Shown here: piece after piece, positions 9,093 through 17,306 of the stretch
Numbering within the stretch: position 1 is the first letter of the stretch
Layout: each line of letters begins with the position of its first letter
Source of the DNA: an uncultured Lachnospiraceae bacterium
Lineage (GTDB): Bacteria; Bacillota; Clostridia; Lachnospirales; Lachnospiraceae
Assembly (NCBI GenBank): GCA_947630485.1
Contig: CANRHU010000001.1
Span: 1 to 64,000, forward strand
Direction of reading: 5' to 3'
DNA length: 64,000 bases
Program-made: the position numbers and the translations under genes
Notes under the pieces: generated by a model
What the model was told of the DNA's origin: nothing
Database searches by the model: none
The model's input: only the letters and a program-made list of their open reading frames with translations

Positions 9093-9944
9093 ATGAGAAT
9101 ATTAATCGTAAATGACGACGGTATCCGCTCATCGGGCCTTATCAGCCTGGCAAAAATGGCGGTACAGCTTGGAGAAGTATGGGTTGTGGCGCCGGACAAC
9201 CAGTGCAGCGCCATGTCCCAGCGAATCTCCGTATTTGGATCAATTCATGTGCGCGAGGTGCCGGATTTCCCGGTGGAAGGCGTGAAAGCGTGGAGTATCA
9301 GCGGTTCGCCGGCAGACTGCGTGAAAGTGGCGCTGTCATATGTGATGAAAGAGAGGCCGGATGTGGTGTTTTCCGGTATTAATAACGGATATAACGTGGG
9401 TGTGGATATTCTTTACTCCGGAACAGTCGGGGCGGCCGTCGAGGCGCTTGTCAACGGAATCCCGGCCATCGCGTTTTCCAATAAGACCAATGACGATCAG
9501 CGGGTGTCGGAGAGATATCTTCTTCCGATTGCAAAGGATTTGCTGACGCGGGAGATTGAGCCGTGGGCAATCTGGAATGTAAATTTCCCGGCTTGTGATC
9601 CGGATGAAATCAAGGGGATTTTGGAAAACCGCATACCGGCGAAAAAATCTTACTATGAGACGATTTATACGCCGTCCGGAAGCGCGGAGATACCGGGCGA
9701 ACCGCTGCCGGGGGCGGCGGAGGCGGTTTTGGATGATCCGCGGACAAAGGCAGGACTTGCTGCAGCTGAGAATCACTCTGCGGCTGTAACGCCCGCGTGC
9801 GGAGCGAAGGAAGGCGGCAAGTCCGCGGAGCTGGTTCTGTCCAGCATCGCCGCGACGGAAGCGGAGGAAGGAAGCGATATGAGGGCGACCTTCGACGGAT
9901 ATATCTCGATTGGAAAGGTGAAGAGCGCGCTGTTAGAGCTTTGA
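9093..9944 (+). CDS. surE: 5'/3'-nucleotidase SurE
   Basis: MRILIVNDDGIRSSG, APDNQCSAMSQ, SGINNGYNVGVDILYSGTVGAA. Confidence 0.95.
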   Translation: MRILIVNDDGIRSSGLISLAKMAVQLGEVWVVAPDNQCSAMSQRISVFGSIHVREVPDFPVEGVKAWSISGSPADCVKVALSYVMKERPDVVFSGINNGYNVGVDILYSGTVGAAVEALVNGIPAIAFSNKTNDDQRVSERYLLPIAKDLLTREIEPWAIWNVNFPACDPDEIKGILENRIPAKKSYYETIYTPSGSAEIPGEPLPGAAEAVLDDPRTKAGLAAAENHSAAVTPACGAKEGGKSAELVLSSIAATEAEEGSDMRATFDGYISIGKVKSALLEL

Positions 9945-9993
9945 GAAGTGAGAAACCATCGGCAGACAGAAGAAAATGCAGCATAGACTTTAG

Positions 9994-11502
9994 GTGAAAC
10001 CCATGAAAAAGACATTGAAAATCTATTTTACATCTGACATGCACGGTTATTTCGCACCGATCGATTATGCTACGGGCAGGCGAAAGGCCGCTGGTCTGGC
10101 TAATCTGATCCCGCAGTTTGTGAAGGATGGCAATACGCTGCTTCTGGATGGAGGAGACACGATCCAGGGTTCGCCGTTTGCGTACCTGCAGGCGCAGGGC
10201 GGGAGCGCCAGACTATTTGCGGAATGCATGAACCTGGCGGGATATGATTATGTGACGCTTGGAAACCATGATTTTAATTTCGGCTATGAATATCTGGCCA
10301 GTTTTCTGGAGAATCTGAAAGCTCCCTGCCTCTGCGCCAATATCACGGATGTAACTGGGCGGCTGCCGATTTTACCATCAGCCTTAAAGCGCCTGGACAA
10401 TGGTCTCTGTATTGGGATTATCGGTATTTGCACGGATTTTATCAATGTATGGGAGAAAAAGGGGAATCTGACAAAGATTCGTGTCGGAGATGTCCGCGAG
10501 GCGCTTGCGTCCGTTTACGGAAAGCTGCGCTCTGAGGCGGATGTACTGATCGGCATCTATCATGGCGGTTTTGAGCGGGATATTGAGACCGGCCGGGTAC
10601 TCAGCACAACGCGGGAAAATATCGGCTATGAGATTGCCCGGGATTTCGGATTCGATCTGCTTCTGACAGGACATCAGCATATGGCGATTGCGGATGCTGT
10701 GATTGCCGGGACGCATATCATGCAGACGCCTGCAAATGCAGAACAGTTCGCGGAGGCGGAGCTTATTTGGGAGGATGGGCGTATCGTCAGCTGCAGAAGT
10801 GCGCTGCATTCGGCTGGCGATTGCTCGGATCCGCGTGTTCTGCAGCTGTTGGAGGAGCCGGAGAGGGAGACTGCCGCATGGCTGGATGCGCCGAAGGGAC
10901 ATTTCGAAGCGCCGCTTTTGCCGGGAGAACATTTGGAAATGGCCTTGCATGGCAGCGGTATTGCCGATTTCTTTAATCAGGTGCAGCTGTGGGCATCCGG
11001 TGCGCAGCTGTCCACCACCAGTCTGGGCAATGAGGTGAAGGGCTTTAATACGGATGTGACAGTGAGGGATATTGTTTCTACTTATATTTATCCGAACACG
11101 CTGGTGATAAAGGAAGTGACCGGAGAGGTACTGTGTCGGATGCTGGAGAGATCGGCGGAGTATTTTGATATGGATGAGGCCGGAAATCTGCGCGTGAGCC
11201 GTAAATTCCTGGAGCCGAAGATCGCCCACTATAATTTCGATTATATTATGGGAATCGATTATGGCTTTGATTGTCGCCGGCCGGAAGGGAGCCGCGTGAC
11301 GCATATGCTGTATCAGGGACGGCCGGTGGAAGCGGAGCAGAGATTTACGATGGTTATGAATAACTACCGGGCTTCCGGTACAGGCGGTTATGAGTTTCTG
11401 CGGGAGTGTCCTACGGTGAGAGAGATTCTTACAGATATGGTGGAGCTGATTCTGCGGTACTTCGAAGAACAGGCGGTGGAGGAGCAGGAGGCGAAGGACT
11501 AA
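9994..11502 (+). CDS. bifunctional metallophosphatase/5'-nucleotidase (GTG start possible; ATG at 10003)
   Basis: TSDMHGYF, DGGDTIQGSPF, GNHDFN, GHQHMA; C-terminal 5'-nucleotidase domain. Confidence 0.92.
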   Translation: MKPMKKTLKIYFTSDMHGYFAPIDYATGRRKAAGLANLIPQFVKDGNTLLLDGGDTIQGSPFAYLQAQGGSARLFAECMNLAGYDYVTLGNHDFNFGYEYLASFLENLKAPCLCANITDVTGRLPILPSALKRLDNGLCIGIIGICTDFINVWEKKGNLTKIRVGDVREALASVYGKLRSEADVLIGIYHGGFERDIETGRVLSTTRENIGYEIARDFGFDLLLTGHQHMAIADAVIAGTHIMQTPANAEQFAEAELIWEDGRIVSCRSALHSAGDCSDPRVLQLLEEPERETAAWLDAPKGHFEAPLLPGEHLEMALHGSGIADFFNQVQLWASGAQLSTTSLGNEVKGFNTDVTVRDIVSTYIYPNTLVIKEVTGEVLCRMLERSAEYFDMDEAGNLRVSRKFLEPKIAHYNFDYIMGIDYGFDCRRPEGSRVTHMLYQGRPVEAEQRFTMVMNNYRASGTGGYEFLRECPTVREILTDMVELILRYFEEQAVEEQEAKD

Positions 11503-11622
11503 AGCAAGCAGGCGGATCGAAAATCATATGACGTAAAATAAGCCGGGGATTGGAAGAAATCATCCGATCACCCGGCAAAGCTGTCCGCAGCTGCCATGTC
11601 AGGAAAACTCTGCGGCAATGCG

Positions 11623-11988
11623 TTATTCTTCTACAACAACCGCTTCAGGGGCGTTCTTGCCTATGGAAGCCACTCCGTTCAGACATTTGGCCAATGTAGT
11701 ATAGCCCTCGCTGGAGGCGATAACCTGGCCGTTGGAGGCTTTCAGACGGAAACGGAACGCGCCGGCCTTGTCGGCATAAACCTCGTATTTTGGATTTTTG
11801 ACTGCTTTGTATCCCTCGACAGTTTGATTTTCTATCGGGGCAGAAGCGTTCTTTCTGACGCTCTCAATTCCCTTTTTGCAGGTGGCTATGGATTTGTAAG
11901 CCTGGGAAGTGGCGATGACCTGTCCATTACCAGCCTTCAGATTAAATCTTACGCCGGAAGCGGTCGTCTTGATAACAAATTTGCCCAT
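11623..11988 (-). CDS. YegP-like protein, tandem DUF1508 repeats
   Basis: GVRFNLKAGNGQVIATSQAYKS and AFRFRLKASNGQVIASSEGYTT repeats. Confidence 0.9.
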   Translation of the reverse strand: MGKFVIKTTASGVRFNLKAGNGQVIATSQAYKSIATCKKGIESVRKNASAPIENQTVEGYKAVKNPKYEVYADKAGAFRFRLKASNGQVIASSEGYTTLAKCLNGVASIGKNAPEAVVVEE

Positions 11989-12205
11989 AGGATAGTACCC
12001 CCTTCAAATTTTATGACATTATTTTACAATATTTTATAGATAAGTACAAGCTGTTTTGCCGAAATTGTCAAAAAGCTGTCGGAAAAGGCAAACGAAAAAA
12101 GTAAAAAGAGATGCAGAAGAATTCCTCATTGCAAAAAAGATTCGTCGGGTGTAAAGTAAAGACAGAACAGTATGCGCTGCGGCGCGGCGCGGGGCGGAGA
12201 ATGCG

Positions 12206-12529
12206 ATGATCGATTTGAGAGGAACGATGGGAATTCCATTTTTGAAAAAAAGCCGTTTTACGGGGAGCGACGGAATGCTGCGTTTCGTGCTGGAGAAGCG
12301 CGGGGCAGAGAGTGTTCCGGCAGACGCATTGTGGCCGTGCGGCGGAGCGCGGAAGGAAGACAAGGGCGGACAGGGGGAAACTCCGGCTGGTGACTGCCTG
12401 GCGGCCGTCTGCTGGCATGGGCTGTACTGCTCGGATGCGACGCCGGATGAGGAGAAAACGACCGCTTATTTTCCGTTCACGAAAGAGGGACTTGCACAGG
12501 CGCAGGCGTGGCTGAATTCCCAAAGGTGA
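12206..12529 (+). CDS. hypothetical protein upstream of cobB
   Basis: 107 aa ORF colinear with cobB; no recognised domain. Confidence 0.6.
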   Translation: MIDLRGTMGIPFLKKSRFTGSDGMLRFVLEKRGAESVPADALWPCGGARKEDKGGQGETPAGDCLAAVCWHGLYCSDATPDEEKTTAYFPFTKEGLAQAQAWLNSQR

Positions 12530-12609
12530 ACAGACGGCGGAAAACGGCGGCGAAGGGCCGCCGCTGCCCGGAAGACGGAGAGATATAAAAAGAAAAGGGG
12601 GTATATCAT

Positions 12610-13326
12610 ATGACACCACGGGAAACATTGCGGCAATGGATTGAGGAGAGCGACAACATCGTCTTTTTTGGCGGCGCCGGCGTCTCTACGGAGAGCGGGA
12701 TTCCGGATTTCAGAAGCCAGGACGGTCTGTATCATCAGCAGTATAAATATCCGCCGGAGGTTATCATCAGCCACTCGTTTTATGTGCATAATCCGGAGGA
12801 GTTTTACCGCTTTTATAAAAATAAGATGATTTTTCCTGACGCTAAACCTAACGCGGCCCATCTGGCGCTGGCAAAGCTGGAGCAGCAGGGAAAGCTTCGT
12901 GCGGTTATCACCCAGAATATCGACGGTTTGCACCAGATGGCAGGGAGCAGTGAGGTTCTGGAGCTGCACGGTTCGATTCACCGGAATTATTGTACCAGAT
13001 GCCATAAGTTTTATGGCCTGGAAAAGATCGTGAATTCTTCCGGTGTGCCGAAGTGCTCTTGCGGCGGGACGATCAAACCGGATGTCGTTCTCTATGAGGA
13101 GGGTTTGGATCAGCGGACGCTGCAGAAATCCGTGTCTTATATCCGTCATGCGGATGTGCTGATCGTAGGGGGAACCTCTCTGACAGTGTATCCGGCAGCA
13201 GGACTTATCGATTACTATCAGGGGAATAAGCTGGTGCTGATTAATAAATCGGCTACAACGCGCGACGCGCATGCGGATCTGGTGATCAATGATCCCATCG
13301 GCGAGGTATTTCAGGCATATCTGTGA
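12610..13326 (+). CDS. cobB: NAD-dependent protein deacylase, Sir2 family
   Basis: GGAGVSTESGIPDFRS, TQNIDGLH, ELHGS, Cys pairs CTRCH and CSCGG. Confidence 0.95.
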   Translation: MTPRETLRQWIEESDNIVFFGGAGVSTESGIPDFRSQDGLYHQQYKYPPEVIISHSFYVHNPEEFYRFYKNKMIFPDAKPNAAHLALAKLEQQGKLRAVITQNIDGLHQMAGSSEVLELHGSIHRNYCTRCHKFYGLEKIVNSSGVPKCSCGGTIKPDVVLYEEGLDQRTLQKSVSYIRHADVLIVGGTSLTVYPAAGLIDYYQGNKLVLINKSATTRDAHADLVINDPIGEVFQAYL

Positions 13327-13366
13327 CAACGCGCGATATGCGGGCTGGAAGAAGGAGAGTTTTGGT

Positions 13367-13552
13367 ATGCAGTATGAAGTGGGCGATATTGTTAAATTAA
13401 AAAAGCCTCATCCCTGTGGAAGCCATGAATGGGAGATCCTGCGGGTGGGCGCGGATTTTCGGCTGAAATGCCTTGGCTGCGGCCACCAGATTATGGTCGC
13501 CAGGACGCTGGTAGAGAAGAATGCCCGCGGGCTGCGCAAACCGGAAGCCTGA
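13367..13552 (+). CDS. DUF951-type protein
   Basis: MQYEVGDIVKLKKPHPCGSHEWEILRVGADFRLKCLGCGH; SD gaaggagag. Confidence 0.85.
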   Translation: MQYEVGDIVKLKKPHPCGSHEWEILRVGADFRLKCLGCGHQIMVARTLVEKNARGLRKPEA

Positions 13553-13631
13553 GACCGTCGCGGCGGCGGTGTGAGGGAATTTAGTGGGAATTTACGGAAG
13601 GAATATTCTGGAAGAATTCCGTAAAAACCGC

Positions 13632-13660
13632 TTGCATTTCTTTCCGGGATTTGCTAAAAT
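13632..13660 (+). promoter_or_regulatory. sigma-A-type promoter of rpsF-ssb-rpsR
   Basis: TTGCAT - 17 bp - TAAAAT; TSS about 13667. Confidence 0.65.
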
Positions 13661-13734
13661 AATAGTCCGTGACACATCAATCCTTGCTCCCGAACTGAAA
13701 GCGGGGGCCAGAGACCATAAGGAGGTAAGAGACT

Positions 13735-14022
13735 ATGAACAAGTACGAATTAGCGGTTGTTCTTAGCGCAAAGCTCGAAGATGAGGAAAGAGCCGCAGCC
13801 CTGGAGAAAGTTCAGGGTTACATCGCCCGCTACGGCGGAACGGTGACAAATGTGGATGATTGGGGCAAGAAGAGACTTGCTTACGAGATCCAAAAGATGA
13901 AAGAGGGCTTCTATTATTTCATCCAGTTCGAGGCTGAGCCGACATGTCCAGGCGAAGTGGAATCCCACGTTCGTATTATGGAGCCGGTCATCAGATATCT
14001 TTGCGTGAAACAGAACGCATAA
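13735..14022 (+). CDS. rpsF: 30S ribosomal protein S6
   Basis: MNKYELAVVLSAKLEDE..., GKKRLAYEIQKMKEGFYYF. Confidence 0.97.
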   Translation: MNKYELAVVLSAKLEDEERAAALEKVQGYIARYGGTVTNVDDWGKKRLAYEIQKMKEGFYYFIQFEAEPTCPGEVESHVRIMEPVIRYLCVKQNA

Positions 14023-14036
14023 GAAAGAGTGATTTT

Positions 14037-14531
14037 ATGAATAGAGTTATCTTGATGGGCAGATTGACCAGAGATCCGGAGGTGCGTTATTCCCAGGGCG
14101 AGCGTTCCATGGCGATCGCCAGGTATACGCTTGCGGTGGACCGCAGAGGCCGCAGGAATCAGAACCAGGACGGCATGGATCAGCAGCAGACGGCGGATTT
14201 TATTCCCTGCGTTGCGTTTGACCGTGCGGGGGAGTTTGCTGAGAGATATTTCCGTCAGGGCATGAGAGTTCTCGTGTCCGGCAGGATCCAGACCGGGAGC
14301 TATACGAATCGGGATGGGCAGAAGGTTTACACCACGGAAGTTATCGTGGATGATCAGGAGTTTGCGGACAGCAAGAATTCGAACGCGGGCGGCGACAGTT
14401 ACGCCGGAGGGAGCAGCAGCTATGGCAGCGGTTACCAGCAGCCGGCCAGACCCGCGCCATCGAGCGCCATCGGTGACGGTTTCATGAATATTCCGGATGG
14501 CGTCGAGGACGAAGGCCTGCCGTTCAATTAG
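14037..14531 (+). CDS. ssb: single-stranded DNA-binding protein
   Basis: MNRVILMGRLTRDPEVRYSQG, OB fold, C-terminal VEDEGLPFN tail. Confidence 0.95.
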   Translation: MNRVILMGRLTRDPEVRYSQGERSMAIARYTLAVDRRGRRNQNQDGMDQQQTADFIPCVAFDRAGEFAERYFRQGMRVLVSGRIQTGSYTNRDGQKVYTTEVIVDDQEFADSKNSNAGGDSYAGGSSSYGSGYQQPARPAPSSAIGDGFMNIPDGVEDEGLPFN

Positions 14532-14574
14532 ACAATGGTCTGCCGGCGGCAGACTGAGATAGGAGGTAATAATC

Positions 14575-14847
14575 ATGGCATTCAATAAAACAGATAAACC
14601 GGCTGATGGCGCAAAGGTCAGAAGAGGCGGCCCGATCCGCAGAAGGAAAAAAGTCTGCGTGTTCTGCGGCGAGAAGAATGGTGAGATCGATTATAAGGAT
14701 ACAAACAAGCTGAAGAGATATGTCTCTGAGCGCGGCAAGATCCTTCCCAGAAGAATCACTGGAAACTGTGCGAAGCACCAGAGAGCGCTGACCGTGGCGA
14801 TCAAGAGAGCCCGTCACATTGCCCTTATGCCTTATACGTGCGACTAA
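14575..14847 (+). CDS. rpsR: 30S ribosomal protein S18
   Basis: [50 protein letters not shown]. Confidence 0.97.
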   Translation: MAFNKTDKPADGAKVRRGGPIRRRKKVCVFCGEKNGEIDYKDTNKLKRYVSERGKILPRRITGNCAKHQRALTVAIKRARHIALMPYTCD

Positions 14848-14875
14848 CGATTAAAGTGTAAGACAGTCCCAAATC

Positions 14876-14912
14876 ATTTGGAATCCCGGATGATTTGGGA
14901 CGTTTTCTTTTT
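14876..14912 (+). terminator. terminator of the rpsF-ssb-rpsR operon
   Basis: GTCCCAAATCAT...ATGATTTGGGAC then GTTTTCTTTTT. Confidence 0.92.
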
Positions 14913-15032
14913 GGGCGGTTTGCGGGGAAAGGCGGCGGAGGCCACCCGGATGGTTTTTTTCTGAAACTGTTTACAAATGAAGGGACTTTGATGTAGAATA
15001 AGAGGGATATCTGATGGATAGGAGCGTAGAAA

Positions 15033-16001
15033 ATGGACAAGGAAAAGAAACGGAAGATATATCGTGTTTTGTTTGTGATATCTGCGGTCATATTCCTGAT
15101 TGCGGCTGGGATGCTGGCGTCGTTTTGGTGGGATTATCGTAAGGATGATCAGGAGTATCAGAAAGTGGCGGAGGACGCGGTTACGGTGCGTGAGGATCTG
15201 CCGTCCGTTGCCGGACAGACGGGAACAGGCGGCGGGGGAGGCAACTCGACGGCATCCGGTATCCTGGAAGATGAAGATTCGAACCCGCCCCGGCTTCTGG
15301 TGGATTTTGACGAGTTGTTTTCGATAAATCCGGATACAGTGGCCTGGTTGGATTTCCCTGGACAGCACATCAGCTATCCGGTTGTGCAGGGTGAGGATAA
15401 TAGTGAATATCTGCGGCGGTCTTTCTATGGCAACAGCAGTTCTTCGGGAACCTTGTTTGTGGATTACCGCAATCATGGCCTGATGACAGATGGAAATACG
15501 ATTATTTATGGACATAATATGCGGAACGGTTCGATGTTCGGGCTTCTGCGGCGCTATCAGGAGCAGAGCCATTATGAAGAATTTCCGTACTTTGATATTT
15601 ATACGCAGGAAGGCGTGTATCGCTGCGGCATCATCTCGGCGGGACGCGTCAGGCCTTACGAGGAGAGTTATCAGACGCTGTTTGCAAACGAGGCGGAGAG
15701 AGAAGCGTATATTAGTTTGGTGAAAGAGCGGCAGAACTATGAGATTCCGGAATTTGAAAGCAATATCTATGTGCCGCTGGTAAAGTATGCACATTTGCCC
15801 GCTGAGGCGGCGGATGAGAGTGCCGGTACGGAGGGAGCGGCCGTTGATGATGAAACCTTCGCGGCTGATGAGGCAGGAGACGCGGCCGGAGCAGATGACG
15901 GTGCGGTGCCGCTTGTGCTTCTGTCCACGTGTACAGGAACAAATCATGATTATCGTTTTGTGCTGCTGGCAAAGGTACAGAAATTTTATCCGGCAGAATA
16001 G
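15033..16001 (+). CDS. class B sortase
   Basis: N-terminal TM, IIYGHNMRNGSMFGLL catalytic His, LLSTCTGTNHDYRFVLLAK catalytic Cys/Arg. Confidence 0.9.
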   Translation: MDKEKKRKIYRVLFVISAVIFLIAAGMLASFWWDYRKDDQEYQKVAEDAVTVREDLPSVAGQTGTGGGGGNSTASGILEDEDSNPPRLLVDFDELFSINPDTVAWLDFPGQHISYPVVQGEDNSEYLRRSFYGNSSSSGTLFVDYRNHGLMTDGNTIIYGHNMRNGSMFGLLRRYQEQSHYEEFPYFDIYTQEGVYRCGIISAGRVRPYEESYQTLFANEAEREAYISLVKERQNYEIPEFESNIYVPLVKYAHLPAEAADESAGTEGAAVDDETFAADEAGDAAGADDGAVPLVLLSTCTGTNHDYRFVLLAKVQKFYPAE

Positions 16002-16070
16002 CGGCGTAAATCCGCCGATTCGGATTTGGTATTTTGAGGTAAGGCAGTAGTAGAAGGAGAAGTACAGGCC

Positions 16071-17276
16071 ATGAAGATTCTGGTTATTAATAGCGGCAGT
16101 TCATCGCTGAAATTTCAGGTGATTGATATGGAGACCGAACGGGTGCTGGCCCGCGGCGTGTGTGAGCGCATCGGCATCGACGGAATATTTACATATAAGA
16201 CCGAGAGTGGAATCTCCCTCAAGGAGCAGGTTCCCATGGAGAACCATACGCAGGCGGTTCATGTGCTTCTTGACACGCTGGTGGATCCGGAAAAGGGCGT
16301 GATCAGCGATTTCTCGGAGATCGATGTGATTGGCCATCGTCTGGTTCACGGCGGCGAGAAATTCACCGGCTCCGTAGTGATTACCGACGAGGTGATCCAG
16401 GCTATGACGGAGTGCAATGACTTGGCGCCGCTGCACAATCCGGCGAATCTGATCGGCGTGGATGCCTGCCGCAAGCTGATGCCGAACACGCTGATGGTGG
16501 GCGTTTTCGATACGGCCTTCAATCAGACCATGGAGCCGAAGGCGTTCCTCTACGGTCTTCCTTATCAGTATTATGAGAAATACAAGATCCGCCGTTACGG
16601 CTTTCACGGCATTAGTCATAAGTATGTCTCCCAGCGGGCGGCCGAGTTTATGCATCAGGATCCCCGGCGGGTAAAGACGATCGTTTGCCATTTGGGCAAC
16701 GGCGCTTCTATCTGCGCGGTTAAGTATGGAAAGGTTGTCGATAATTCCATGGGGTTCACGCCGCTTGAGGGCTTGGTCATGGGTACTCGTTCCGGTGATG
16801 TGGATCCGGGCGCGCTGGAATTTCTGGCGAAGAAGGAGAATCTGGACTTGCCGCAGATCATGAAGATCCTGAATCAGGAATCCGGCGTGCTGGGCATTTC
16901 GAAGAATCTCTCCAGTGATTTCCGAGAATTGAAGGATGCGGAGATCAAGTATAATGAGAAGGCCTCTCTGGCCCGCGAGATTTTTGCCTATAAGGTAGCC
17001 AAATATGTGGGCAGCTACGCGGCGGCTATGAACGGCGTTGATAATATTGTTTTTACTGCGGGTGTCGGGGAGAACGATTCGGATATCCGTGAGGAGATCT
17101 GCAGCTATCTGGAATTTTTGGGAATCCATATTGATGAGGTGAAGAACCGGGAGTCTGCCGAGGCCGTGAAGATTTCAGACGGTATGTCGAAGGTAAACGT
17201 TTTGGTGATTCGCACGAATGAGGAGTTGGAAATCGCCCGTCAGGCGGCAGAGGTGGCTCGTCAGATACAGAGGTGA
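16071..17276 (+). CDS. ackA: acetate kinase
   Basis: MKILVINSGSSSLKFQVID, GHRLVHGGEKF, HLGNGASICAVK. Confidence 0.98.
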   Translation: MKILVINSGSSSLKFQVIDMETERVLARGVCERIGIDGIFTYKTESGISLKEQVPMENHTQAVHVLLDTLVDPEKGVISDFSEIDVIGHRLVHGGEKFTGSVVITDEVIQAMTECNDLAPLHNPANLIGVDACRKLMPNTLMVGVFDTAFNQTMEPKAFLYGLPYQYYEKYKIRRYGFHGISHKYVSQRAAEFMHQDPRRVKTIVCHLGNGASICAVKYGKVVDNSMGFTPLEGLVMGTRSGDVDPGALEFLAKKENLDLPQIMKILNQESGVLGISKNLSSDFRELKDAEIKYNEKASLAREIFAYKVAKYVGSYAAAMNGVDNIVFTAGVGENDSDIREEICSYLEFLGIHIDEVKNRESAEAVKISDGMSKVNVLVIRTNEELEIARQAAEVARQIQR

Positions 17277-17306
17277 GGAAAAGAAAAAAGCAGGGGAGAA
17301 AACGTC

